64,000 bases of DNA from Vreelandella salicampi (GTDB taxonomy: Bacteria > Pseudomonadota > Gammaproteobacteria > Pseudomonadales > Halomonadaceae): positions 1 through 64,000 of the forward strand of contig NZ_JACCDF010000017.1 of NCBI RefSeq assembly GCF_013415105.1. The letters are read 5' to 3'. The notes under the pieces were generated by a model, which was given only the letters and a program-made list of their open reading frames with translations, was not told the origin of the DNA and made no database searches. The translations under genes and the position numbers were made by a program. Positions 16,116 through 24,828 of the stretch are shown piece after piece. How positions within the stretch are numbered: position 1 is the first letter of the stretch; every line of letters begins with the position of its first letter.

Positions 16116-18875
16116 ATGCAGCAGTCCAAAACGACGCAGCAAGCCAAAACTACCTGCCCTTACTGCGGCGTCGGCTGTGGCGTGACGGCGACCATAGACG
16201 CGGGCACGCTGAGTTCTGTCGAGGGCGACCGCGAACACCCGGCGAACTACGGGCGGCTGTGTGTTAAGGGGGCTGCGCTACACGAAACCCTGGGCGAGCA
16301 GGGGCGGCTGACGCGACCTCGTGTCGATGGCGTTGAGGTCTCCTGGGATGATGCCCTGAGCGCCACTGCTGAACGTTTAACTACCCAGCGGGCCGAGCAT
16401 GGCAACCACAGCGTGGCGGCGTACCTTTCCGGTCAGTTGCTCACTGAAGATTACTACGTCGCCAATAAGCTGTTTAAAGGCTTTTTGGGCACACCCCATT
16501 TAGATACCAATTCGCGGCTATGTATGGCCTCGGCGGTGGCCGGCTACAAGCGCGCTTTCGGCGCCGATGCGGTGCCGTGCAACTACGAGGATCTGGAAGA
16601 AGCGGAGCTGATCGTGCTGGTGGGTTCCAACCTGGCCTGGAATCACCCGGTGCTCTACCAGCGCATCAAAGTCGCCAAAGAGCGTAACCCGCTGATGCGT
16701 TTGGTGGTGATCGACCCGCGCGTCACTGATAGTTGCGAAATCGCTGACCTCTACCTGGGGATCAAGCCAGGTAGCGACGCCTACCTGTTTAACGGTCTGC
16801 TGGCGTGGATGCAAGAGCACCGCCGGCTTGATACCGTCTACCTTGAGCGTCACACCGAAGGGTTTGACGATGCCCTGGCGGCGGCCCAGCAAACGGCGGG
16901 CTCGGTGGCGGAGGTCGCGGCGGCTTGCGAGGTCGACCCCGAGCGGCTGGAAACCTTCTACTACTGGTTTGCCAGCCAACTGCATGTGGTCACACTTTAC
17001 TCCCAGGGCGTTAACCAATCCGCCAGTGGTACCGATAAGTGCAACGCGATTATTAACGGCCACTTGGCCGGGGGTAAAATTGGCTTGCCGGGGGCCGGGC
17101 CGTTCTCAATTACTGGCCAGCCCAACGCCATGGGTGGCCGCGAAGTGGGTGGGCTGGCTAACCAGTTAGCTGCGCATATGGATTACCACTCCCCAGGCGC
17201 CCTGGATTTGGTCACCCGCTTCTGGGCTACCGACAGCTTGACGCCAACCTTGCCGGAAGGCCCAGGCTATAAAGCGGTAGCGCTATTTGAGGCCATTGAG
17301 CGGGGCGAGATAACCGCGCTGTGGGTGATGGCCACCAACCCGGCGATTAGCCTGCCCGATGCTGCGCGGGTGCGCGCTGCGCTGGAAAAGTGCCCGTTAG
17401 TGATTGTTTCCGAGTGCGCCGCCCACACCGATATGCTGCCTTACGCGGATATTGTGCTGCCAGCATCGGGCTGGTCGGAGAAAGACGGTACCGTTACCAA
17501 CTCCGAGCGGTGTATTTCCCGCCAGCGGGGCCTGCTGCCGCCCCCTGGCGAGGCGCGTCACGATTGGTGGGTAATGGGCGAAGTAGCCAAACGGCTGGGG
17601 TTTGCCGAGGCGTTTAGCTATGCGCATCCTTGGGAGATCTTCGACGAGCACGCTCGTCTATCTGGGTTTGAAAACGGGCTTGAAAACGGTGTTGATAACA
17701 GCTCGGTGTCAGGCAGCCCGCAGCGGTTGTTTGATATATCGGGTTTAGTAGGCCTTGGCCAAGAAGGCTATGACGCCTTAGCACCCATTCAATGGCCGGT
17801 CACAAAGGACGCGCCCCACGGCACGGCACGGCTGTTTGAGGATGGCGAGTTTGCCACTGCCAATGGTCGCGCCAAGCTGCTGGCGATCAAGCCCCAAGGG
17901 CCTAAGCAGGCGCTGAGTGCTGCCTACCCACTGCGTCTGAACACCGGCCGGATTCGTGATCAGTGGCACACCATGACCCGCACCGCCCGGTCGCCTCGGT
18001 TAATGAATCACCGCGCGGAGCCGTTTATGGAGGTACACCCGGAGGACGCTCACACCGCCGGGGTGGTTGATCAAGGGCTGGCGGTGTTGACCGCCGCGAA
18101 AGGCGAATTTCGCGCTCGGGTGCGGGTATCCAATGCCCAGCGCCAGGGTGAGGTCTTTGTGCCTATCCACTGGACCGACTGCTTCACCCGCCAGGCCAGA
18201 AGCAGCGCGCTGATCGACAGCATCACCGATCCGTCCTCCGGTCAGCCAGAATCGAAACACGGCGCCGTGGCGTTGGCGCCCCTCAACAACAGCTGGCAGG
18301 CCACCCTGCTGGTCGCCGATGGGGCAGCTGAATCAACCCCCTGGTACACTAGTGCTTACTGGGCGCGTATTCCCATGCACGGTTGCCAGCGCTGGCAGCT
18401 TGCCGACACCCTGCCGGTGGGTGATTGGCTGACACAGCTTGAAGCCTGGTTGCCGGGCAACGTATCGGTCGTCAGCCAAGACCTCGCCAGCGGGCGGTTG
18501 CGCGCGGCCTGTGTGGAAAACGGCCAACTGCGGTGGTGGCTGATGGTCGGCCCGCCCAAAGAGCTACCGGGTCTGGCGTGGTTGGAAGCGCGTTTTAACG
18601 ATTCGGCGCTGAGTGATAGCCACCGCCGCCGTTTATTGGCGGGTTGCGACGACGGCGCTGCGGATACCGGCCCGGTGGTATGCAGCTGCCACCAAGTGGG
18701 TCAAACTAGTATCGCCAACGCCATTCGCGCGGGGGATACCAGCGTTGAAGCACTGGGGGCAAGGCTCGCCTGCGGCACTCAGTGTGGTAGCTGTATTCCC
18801 GAATTGAAATCACTTATTGAAGAGGAGCGGCCCAATGCCCGCGCTAAGCAAACCCCTAATCCAGAAGTGGTTTAA
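16116..18875 (+). CDS. nasA: Assimilatory nitrate reductase catalytic subunit
   Basis: A 919-residue molybdenum enzyme that reduces nitrate to nitrite in the cytoplasm. The N-terminal [4Fe-4S] motif TCPYCGVGCGVTA is completed by the cysteine in YGRLCVKG. Molybdopterin domains follow (SRLCMASAVAGYKRAFG, GSNLAWNHPV, QGVNQSASGTDKCNAIIN, and GRIRDQWHTMTRT in the C-terminal MGD lobe). The last ~60 residues form a BFD-like [2Fe-2S] domain (CSCHQVG, then CGTQCGSC). ATG 16116 follows AAGGAG; the open frame extends 46 codons upstream through the leader hairpins and is not expected to be translated. It overlaps cobA by 41 bases. Confidence 0.95.
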   Translation: MQQSKTTQQAKTTCPYCGVGCGVTATIDAGTLSSVEGDREHPANYGRLCVKGAALHETLGEQGRLTRPRVDGVEVSWDDALSATAERLTTQRAEHGNHSVAAYLSGQLLTEDYYVANKLFKGFLGTPHLDTNSRLCMASAVAGYKRAFGADAVPCNYEDLEEAELIVLVGSNLAWNHPVLYQRIKVAKERNPLMRLVVIDPRVTDSCEIADLYLGIKPGSDAYLFNGLLAWMQEHRRLDTVYLERHTEGFDDALAAAQQTAGSVAEVAAACEVDPERLETFYYWFASQLHVVTLYSQGVNQSASGTDKCNAIINGHLAGGKIGLPGAGPFSITGQPNAMGGREVGGLANQLAAHMDYHSPGALDLVTRFWATDSLTPTLPEGPGYKAVALFEAIERGEITALWVMATNPAISLPDAARVRAALEKCPLVIVSECAAHTDMLPYADIVLPASGWSEKDGTVTNSERCISRQRGLLPPPGEARHDWWVMGEVAKRLGFAEAFSYAHPWEIFDEHARLSGFENGLENGVDNSSVSGSPQRLFDISGLVGLGQEGYDALAPIQWPVTKDAPHGTARLFEDGEFATANGRAKLLAIKPQGPKQALSAAYPLRLNTGRIRDQWHTMTRTARSPRLMNHRAEPFMEVHPEDAHTAGVVDQGLAVLTAAKGEFRARVRVSNAQRQGEVFVPIHWTDCFTRQARSSALIDSITDPSSGQPESKHGAVALAPLNNSWQATLLVADGAAESTPWYTSAYWARIPMHGCQRWQLADTLPVGDWLTQLEAWLPGNVSVVSQDLASGRLRAACVENGQLRWWLMVGPPKELPGLAWLEARFNDSALSDSHRRRLLAGCDDGAADTGPVVCSCHQVGQTSIANAIRAGDTSVEALGARLACGTQCGSCIPELKSLIEEERPNARAKQTPNPEVV

Positions 18876-19728
18876 CGCTTTTATGCGCCTTTCCCCCCGC
18901 GCGCTGTTGTCGTCGGCCTCTCATAGTGCAGATTTACGTTTGCCGCTGCGGGGCGAGTGCCGCGCCGGACAGGTCTATTTGGTCGGCGCCGGTAGTGGCG
19001 ATGCGGAGTTGCTAACCTTGAAAGCCGCACGGCTGCTGATGCAGGCGGACGCCGTTGTCTACGACCGCCTGGTGGGCGATGACGTGCTGGCGCTGATCCC
19101 TAAGAGCAGCGAGCGCTACTACGTCGGCAAGTCCCGTGGTCACCATAGCGTTCCCCAAAATGAGATTGGCGCCTTAATGGTCAAGCTGGTGGGCGAAGGT
19201 AAGTCGGTGGTGCGCCTCAAAGGCGGCGACCCGGCGTTCTTTGCGCGAATGGGCGAAGAGCTGGATGCCCTGACCGCCGCCCAAGTGCCTGCGGCCATTG
19301 TGCCGGGGATTACCGCTGCCTCTGCTGCTGCCGCCTGTATGGGCATTCCGCTGACGGATCGTGGCCATGCCCAGCAGTTGCGCTTTATCACCGCCCAGCT
19401 ATGCCGCGAAGACGGCACCCCAGATTGGGCGGCACTGGCGCGCAAGGATGAAACCCTGGTGTTTTACATGGGGCTTTCCAAGGTCGACGCGATTTGCCAC
19501 GGCCTGCGCCAGGCGGGGCTGCCTGACGCGTGGCCGATCATGCTGGTAGCCAATGCCAGCAAGCCCGAGCAGCAGTCACTAGTGGGCTCGCTTGCTGATA
19601 TGCCGGAAAAACTCGCTGCCCATCCGTTGGCGTCACCCTGCTTGATTGTCGTGGGCAGCGTGGTGCAGCGTGTTGCGGCAAGCCCGGCATCCGCTGAGAA
19701 CCAAGCGCGTTATGTAGGCCAGGTGTGA
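18835..19728 (+). CDS. cobA: Uroporphyrinogen-III C-methyltransferase
   Basis: A 297-residue SAM-dependent methylase (SUMT) making precorrin-2, the branch point to sirohaem and B12. The family blocks are VYLVGAGSGDAELLTLKAARLL near residue 46, VVYDRLV, RLKGGDPAFFARMGEE, and VPGITAASAAAACMGIPLT. A 40-residue N-terminal extension precedes the methylase domain. ATG 18835 has GAGGAG upstream and lies inside nasA, so the two genes are translationally coupled. Its placement suggests a main role in sirohaem supply for NirB, but no other SUMT gene is seen here for the B12 cluster. Confidence 0.93.
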   Translation: MPALSKPLIQKWFNAFMRLSPRALLSSASHSADLRLPLRGECRAGQVYLVGAGSGDAELLTLKAARLLMQADAVVYDRLVGDDVLALIPKSSERYYVGKSRGHHSVPQNEIGALMVKLVGEGKSVVRLKGGDPAFFARMGEELDALTAAQVPAAIVPGITAASAAAACMGIPLTDRGHAQQLRFITAQLCREDGTPDWAALARKDETLVFYMGLSKVDAICHGLRQAGLPDAWPIMLVANASKPEQQSLVGSLADMPEKLAAHPLASPCLIVVGSVVQRVAASPASAENQARYVGQV

Positions 19729-19781
19729 GATGTACCCCCTTGATATGACCGATCAGCAGCGCCTTGGCCGTTGAAATCGTG

Positions 19782-20468
19782 TTATGCCAGGGGTGGGGTA
19801 GGGCGAATCAATATTTCGTTAACGTCGACATGGGACGGCTGTGCCAGCGCGTAAACGACGGCATTGGCAATATCACGATCTTGCAGCGCATGTTCGGGCG
19901 GTTCGTCGAAAAACGGTGTGTCGACCATGCCGGGTTCGATTAACGTCACCCGCATGCCGGTGCCGCGCAGTTCCTCGCGTAGGTTGTAGCCGATACCGGT
20001 CACCGCCCACTTAGAGGCACTGTACATAGAGCCGGGAATGGTCGCACGCCCGGCTGCAGAACCTGTGAGAAGTACATGGCCTTTGCTGCGTTTTAGCGCC
20101 GGTAAGCAGGCTTGAAGGGTAAGCCCTACGCCGTAAACATTGGTTAGAATCATGTCCTTCCAGCGCTCGTGGTCGGCCTGGCTGAAGCCCCCGGGCGCGC
20201 CGCCGCATCCGGCGTTAGCGAAGACGGCATCAATCTGGCCAAACGTTTCCAGCGCTTCGTTGACCATGGCGCGTTGGTCATCCATTCGGGTGACATCGAG
20301 CGCACAGGTTAGCACGTTTTCCGGTCCGAGCTCTTGGGCAAGCGCGGTGAGTTTGTCCGTTGAGCGGGCGGCTAACACCAGTCTGTAGCCTTCCCTAGCA
20401 GCAGCACGCGCCGTGGCGGCTCCGATTCCACTCGAGGCCCCCGTGATCAGTAATACATTTTTATGCAT
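19782..20468 (-). CDS. Short-chain dehydrogenase/reductase
   Basis: A 228-residue classical SDR, similar to the YdfG/serine 3-dehydrogenase type. The nucleotide motif is LLITGASSGIGAATARAAA, the NAG motif appears as VFANAGCGG, and the catalytic Ser-Tyr-Lys set is in LLTGSAAGRATIPGSMYSASKWAV. The substrate is unknown. It converges with cobA 53 bases away and does not look like part of the nitrate genes. Confidence 0.85.
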   Translation of the reverse strand: MHKNVLLITGASSGIGAATARAAAREGYRLVLAARSTDKLTALAQELGPENVLTCALDVTRMDDQRAMVNEALETFGQIDAVFANAGCGGAPGGFSQADHERWKDMILTNVYGVGLTLQACLPALKRSKGHVLLTGSAAGRATIPGSMYSASKWAVTGIGYNLREELRGTGMRVTLIEPGMVDTPFFDEPPEHALQDRDIANAVVYALAQPSHVDVNEILIRPTPPLA

Positions 20469-20568
20469 CGTTTGCGTTCCTTACGGTTAACCATCAATGG
20501 CTTTTAAGCATGGCTAACTGAGCGAGGTTATGCAAACCGTAAGCCTGCAAACGAATAGTGCGGGAACG

Positions 20569-21837
20569 TCAGTGACTTTCGTCTTTGCGATTCAGCATGG
20601 GGGACAGATCAAGAACTGACTGTGCCATGTCGGCCATGCTTTTGCTTTGGTTCATCGAGGTGGTGCGCAGGAAACGGTAAGCTTCTTCTTCGGTCATGCC
20701 TTGGTGGGCCATGATCAGGCCTTTGGCTCGCTCGACCAGTTTGCGTTCGCGTAGGGCTTTGCGGGTATTTTCCAACTCATCGCTCAGCCCCTGTAAGCGG
20801 CTGGACTGTGCCTGGGTGAGTTCTATCAGCGAACGGCCAAGCGGAGAATTCAGTGCGTTGGCGGTCAAATCGCCCAGCGGCTCTGAATGACTTAATGCCA
20901 GCAGCTGTTCGCAGGGCGCTGGGGTGTTAGCGCAAGGTTCGGCTTTGGCTTTTTCCAATGACGTGTTGGCTTGGTGAATTTTTTCATGGCATAGCGCGGT
21001 GAGCTGGGCGTTGAGTGCATCCTCCACACATTTAATGCTATCGATGCGCAACGTCGTGAGTTCGTACCAAGTTTCACCCATCGACGCTGACTCCGGCGTA
21101 TCAGGGGGCGACGCGCGCTGGCAGGCAGTGTCGCGCAAATGGCTGATGCCGGAGAGCGTGCGGTGCGACAGTTCTTGCCGCCAGCGTTGTTGAGCATCGG
21201 GTGTGGCAAATTCCAGAAAGGTATCAAAGTAACGCTGTTGGTCGGTGATCAATTGAGTAAGCAGCGAGCTATGGGCCTCGTCAAAATGCCCTTGGGTAAA
21301 GCCGAAGGCACCACAGGCGCGCTCTTGTCCGGCCAACTCTTTACCTTGCATCAAATGGAAAATAGCCACCAAGGCACGGGTGATGTCTGGGTCGATGGCC
21401 GTATCGGCGGCTTCAAACACAATTGCCAGCAAACCGCTGGTCAATTGATTAAACGCTTGGGTGGCAGCGTCTGGTGTAATGGCGAAGGTATCAATGGCGT
21501 GACGCAGCGCGCTGAGTTCATCAAGTGCATACCACACAGTGGCAATGCGGCGCAGCAGGCGCGCGGCGGCCTGAGGTCGCACTTCTTCGCTTAACGTTTC
21601 CAAGCGACGGCGCATTAGTGCTTCGGCATCTTGGCTATGCTGCTGATACGTGGCGCGGCGCTGTTTGAAACGTTTGCCCTGAGAGACTAAAAAAATCGTC
21701 GATGCCCCCCGCTCACGCTGCAACATGTGAATAAAGTGACTAATATCGCCGACAATTTCACATGTGGTTGCAAGGTGGGTGAGGTTGTCGATATCGCAAC
21801 GTTTGGCGGTTAACAGTAGCTGTTGGGCTGAAGACAT
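20569..21837 (-). CDS. nasR: Nitrate-responsive antiterminator (NIT + ANTAR domains)
   Basis: A 422-residue RNA-binding regulator. Residues about 35-290 are helical and match the NIT nitrate-sensing domain (FIHMLQRERGASTIFLVSQG at about 36 is its hallmark). The C-terminal ~60 residues form an ANTAR domain (RKLVERAKGLIMAHQGMTEE, EAYRFLRTTSMNQSKSMADMA). In Klebsiella NasR, nitrate binding lets ANTAR stabilise a leader hairpin and stop termination. The leaders at 15491-15600 and 15987-16080 carry the matching RNA elements. It follows the nitrate transporter gene on the same strand by 80 bases, with AAGGA before its ATG. Confidence 0.9.
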   Translation of the reverse strand: MSSAQQLLLTAKRCDIDNLTHLATTCEIVGDISHFIHMLQRERGASTIFLVSQGKRFKQRRATYQQHSQDAEALMRRRLETLSEEVRPQAAARLLRRIATVWYALDELSALRHAIDTFAITPDAATQAFNQLTSGLLAIVFEAADTAIDPDITRALVAIFHLMQGKELAGQERACGAFGFTQGHFDEAHSSLLTQLITDQQRYFDTFLEFATPDAQQRWRQELSHRTLSGISHLRDTACQRASPPDTPESASMGETWYELTTLRIDSIKCVEDALNAQLTALCHEKIHQANTSLEKAKAEPCANTPAPCEQLLALSHSEPLGDLTANALNSPLGRSLIELTQAQSSRLQGLSDELENTRKALRERKLVERAKGLIMAHQGMTEEEAYRFLRTTSMNQSKSMADMAQSVLDLSPMLNRKDESH

Positions 21838-21867
21838 AATGCAATTCCTTGTGGCTCACCTCCATAC

Positions 21868-21895
21868 GCTGCGCACGTCCCTGGACGTGCGCAGC
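21868..21895 (-). other. Perfect stem-loop between the nitrate transporter and nasR genes
   Basis: A 13-bp perfect stem GCTGCGCACGTCC/GGACGTGCGCAGC closes over CT (a few central pairs will open to form the loop). No T-run follows on the minus strand, so it is more likely an RNA-stability or processing element, lowering nasR relative to the transporter, than a full terminator. Confidence 0.6.
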
Positions 21896-21917
21896 TGGGT
21901 CTTGTAGAAGGCGGCGT

Positions 21918-23270
21918 TTAGCGTAACGAGAGGGCGCCGGCGCCGGTGTCGTCGCCCACCGCATCGCGGTAGGCAATAGCCGCTTCGGTTTCTTGAGCGT
22001 CGCTGAAGCGTACCAGCAATACGCACGATGCTAGGGCCAGTACGGCCAAGCCCAGGTAAAATAAACCCTGTTGGTAGGTAAGGCTTTCGCTACGGAATAA
22101 AAAAGCGGCGGAGACTGCCCCGACATTGCCGCCTGCGCCCACGATGCCGGCGACCGCCCCCATCGCTTTTTTATTAATAAACGGTACCACGCCGTAGGTG
22201 GCGCCCTCGGCCATCTGCACAAAGAGGCTGAAAACCAGCATGATACCGATGGCTAGACTTAATACATGCATCTGTGAAAACGCAATCAGGGCAACCCCCT
22301 CGCAAATTAGGGCGACCAACAGCCAACGCACGCGGCCTTTTAACCCTCCTTGTTTGGCAAATAAGTCAGAAAATACGCCCCCCAGGGTGCGTGCAAAAAT
22401 ATTCATCAAGCCAAACAGCCCGGCGATCACCCCGGCCGTAGCGAGTGTTAGATCAAAATTATCGAAGAAGTAGATCGCGGCAATGTTGTTGATGGTTAGT
22501 TCCACGCCAAAGCACAGGCCATACACCACAAATAACGCCCAAACACGAATGTCTTTCGCCGCCACCATAAAGCATTGTAATGCGCCGTTTTCACCGTTGG
22601 CTTCAGGTAGCTCGCCGCGGGCGCGCAGTTCGTCAAAATTGCCGTCTGGCGCATCTTGCGTAAACAGCCAGTAGGCAATCCCGGTGCAGAACAACACAAC
22701 GCCCGGCACCACCATGGCTAACCGCCAGCCCAGCGCCTCGTTAACCCCCAGCATCAACATCCCGGCAAAAATCAGCGGCATTACGATCTGTGTGGTGCCG
22801 CCACCTAAGTTCCCCCAGCCTGCACTGGTGGCGTTGGCCGTGCCGACCACGTTGGGCGCAAACATGATGGAAGTGTGGTACTGAGTAATGACAAATGACG
22901 CGCCAATGGCGCCAATGGCCAAGCGTGCGATGAGAAAGGTTTCAAAGCTGTCGGCCAGGCCAATGCCCATGACGGGGATTGAGCCTAGCAATAATAAGCC
23001 TGAGTAAGTCTTACGCGGCCCGAGGCGGTCGCATAGCACGCCAATCAGCAGCCGCACAATGACGGTGATCGCCACCGAGGCGATAATCGTGTTGCCAATT
23101 TGTGTTTGGGTAAGCGCTAAGTCTTCACGAACCACCGCCATGAGAGGGGCAATGCCGAACCAGCCAAAGAAGCAGAGGTGGAAAGCAAACCAAGAGAAGT
23201 GGAACGCGCGCATTTGCGGTGTGGAGAAATTGAGCAACCGAATGCGGTTGGCTTTGTTGCGAATATCCAT
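21918..23270 (-). CDS. Nitrate/nitrite MFS transporter (NarK/NasA type)
   Basis: A 450-residue twelve-helix transporter of the nitrate/nitrite porter family. The nitrate signatures GWGNLGGGTTQIVMP (about residue 150) and GIVGAGGNVGAVSAAFL (about 370) are both present, as is the RLAIGAIGASFVITQYHTSIMF segment with the conserved arginine. It would import nitrate for NasA. The gene is preceded by a sigma-54-type promoter and a leader carrying an ANTAR-like hairpin and is followed by the nasR-like gene, so regulator and transporter are co-transcribed. ATG 23270 gives the typical soluble opening before helix 1. Confidence 0.92.
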   Translation of the reverse strand: MDIRNKANRIRLLNFSTPQMRAFHFSWFAFHLCFFGWFGIAPLMAVVREDLALTQTQIGNTIIASVAITVIVRLLIGVLCDRLGPRKTYSGLLLLGSIPVMGIGLADSFETFLIARLAIGAIGASFVITQYHTSIMFAPNVVGTANATSAGWGNLGGGTTQIVMPLIFAGMLMLGVNEALGWRLAMVVPGVVLFCTGIAYWLFTQDAPDGNFDELRARGELPEANGENGALQCFMVAAKDIRVWALFVVYGLCFGVELTINNIAAIYFFDNFDLTLATAGVIAGLFGLMNIFARTLGGVFSDLFAKQGGLKGRVRWLLVALICEGVALIAFSQMHVLSLAIGIMLVFSLFVQMAEGATYGVVPFINKKAMGAVAGIVGAGGNVGAVSAAFLFRSESLTYQQGLFYLGLAVLALASCVLLVRFSDAQETEAAIAYRDAVGDDTGAGALSLR

Positions 23271-23355
23271 GGGATGGCCTCACGGGTCTAGTAACGAGAT
23301 CAACATCAACACGCCGCGTATGAATCACGCCGCGTCGTCGGTTTACGAGAACATG

Positions 23356-23371
23356 CCTTCGCCATTGAAGG
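23356..23371 (-). promoter_or_regulatory. ANTAR-like hairpin in the nitrate-transporter leader
   Basis: On the minus strand CCTTC-AATGGC-GAAGG forms a 5-bp stem with the same AATGGC hexaloop as hairpin 1 of the nirBD leader. A weak second candidate, CCG-ACGACG-CGG, lies about 18 bases downstream. I find no following T-tract terminator; a 9-bp direct repeat (23311-23319 and 23327-23335) occupies that place. The rest of the 316-base gap between the transporter and patatin genes holds only the promoter described separately. Confidence 0.55.
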
Positions 23372-23434
23372 TCAGGTTCGACGCACTCGTACCCAGTTGG
23401 GCCTGGTCCACGCCTACCATCACTAGTAGATATA

Positions 23435-23451
23435 AGCAAAAAGGTGGCCAA
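23435..23451 (-). promoter_or_regulatory. Sigma-54 promoter for the nitrate transporter-nasR unit
   Basis: Minus-strand TTGGCCACCTTTTTGCT fits the -24/-12 consensus with GG and GC ten bases apart. A start near 23423 gives a leader of about 150 bases containing the ANTAR-like hairpin. Confidence 0.72.
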
Positions 23452-23586
23452 GAAAATATTTTATGATTTTTATCAGTCAATTATTGTTATTTAGGGTGAA
23501 GGGTCGCGAGCAAATCAGCAACGCAAATGCTGCATGGTGGGGCAGGGTGCGTTACCTATGGCTTAGTTTGGTGCTGACGGCAGCCT

Positions 23587-24609
23587 CTAGCTGTCGTGCA
23601 AATAGACGTCGTCAATGTCCAGTGTGGAGCGTTCGCCTAGTGCTTCGACATTGTCTTCCAACCAGCGGTCAGCGGCAGCGCTTCCTTGTTCAAACAGATG
23701 ACACAGAAAAGCCCACTCAGCGTTAAGCTTGCTGGACACCGATAGTTCTTTTAAGGCTTCTTCGCCGCTGATGCGATGGAACAGTGCCTGCGAATAACAG
23801 TTTTCGATGCCTTGGGCATCAAGCACCTGCTTGAGCATGGCGATCATGCGCACTTCTTTAATCAGCGCCGAGTTAAACGTGATTTCGTTGAGGCGATTCA
23901 TAATGGCCGACGCCGTGGTGGGAAGGACATCGCGACGAATGGGGTTAATCTGGACAAGCAAAATGTCCCGAGCGCTACATTCTTCCATCAGCGGGAACAG
24001 CGCCGGGTTACCCATATAGCCGCCATCCCAATAAGCCTCTCCGTCAATTTCAACGGCTTGAAATACAAACGGCAGGCAGGCGGAGGCCATGACCGCATCA
24101 ATGCTCATCTCTTGGCGATGAAACACCCGCTGCTTACCGGTACGGACATTGGTGGCCGTCACGAATAGCTTGAGTTGCTCGCAGCGGCGCACCCGGTCAA
24201 AGTCGATCCGTTCGGCGACAATCTCACGCAGCGGGTTCACGTTGAATGGATTGAACTGATACGGCGAGACCAAGCGGCTCATCAGGTCCATGGCGATGTA
24301 GCCCGGTGAGTGCTCAAGGCTCCAGTTGCCGGTCAATTTATCCAGCGGTGAGCGGCGTATAGGGCTTGCCATGCCCGCACGGCTAACGGCTTGCCAGAAA
24401 TCGTGCAATGCTTCACGAGCGGTCTCTTTATCGCCACGGGTTAGCGCATCGGCCATCACTACGCCGTTCATCGCGCCAGCGCTGGTGCCGCTAATACCTT
24501 CGATCTCAACGCGGTCATCCGCGAGTAAGCGGTCGATAACGCCCCAGGTGAAGGCGCCGTGAGAACCGCCGCCTTGTAATGCTAAGTCTAACGTTTTGGG
24601 TTGCCCCAT
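23587..24609 (-). CDS. Patatin-like phospholipase
   Basis: A 340-residue lipid acyl hydrolase. The patatin elements are the glycine-rich oxyanion loop LALQGGGSHGAFTWGVID at residue 9, the nucleophile elbow GISGTSAGAMNG with Ser at about 43, and the catalytic Asp in AYWDGGYMGNPAL at about 195. There is no signal peptide, so it is probably cytoplasmic or membrane-peripheral. The substrate is unknown. It is divergent from the rhomboid gene. Confidence 0.9.
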   Translation of the reverse strand: MGQPKTLDLALQGGGSHGAFTWGVIDRLLADDRVEIEGISGTSAGAMNGVVMADALTRGDKETAREALHDFWQAVSRAGMASPIRRSPLDKLTGNWSLEHSPGYIAMDLMSRLVSPYQFNPFNVNPLREIVAERIDFDRVRRCEQLKLFVTATNVRTGKQRVFHRQEMSIDAVMASACLPFVFQAVEIDGEAYWDGGYMGNPALFPLMEECSARDILLVQINPIRRDVLPTTASAIMNRLNEITFNSALIKEVRMIAMLKQVLDAQGIENCYSQALFHRISGEEALKELSVSSKLNAEWAFLCHLFEQGSAAADRWLEDNVEALGERSTLDIDDVYLHDS

Positions 24610-24828
24610 TATTTTGCCTCCCCAGTGGTTGGCGAAAGAGTCGTTGGTGATAGAAAAATGGCTCAGTGACCATCAGCATGACACACCAAAGCCATTATCG
24701 GTCATCACGCACGCGATTTGTCCGTTAAGCCCCTATCTGATCTCGGTGCTCGATACGGTAAGATGGTTTAAACGTTCTGGCGTGACGCTTCAAGGTCGAG
24801 CCGCTTTAGTTAATAGGGAGATACTGAA

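Noticed and set aside
23311..23335. Terminator in the nitrate-transporter leader
   Set aside because: The ACGCCGCGT copies are direct, not inverted, repeats and no T-tract follows.
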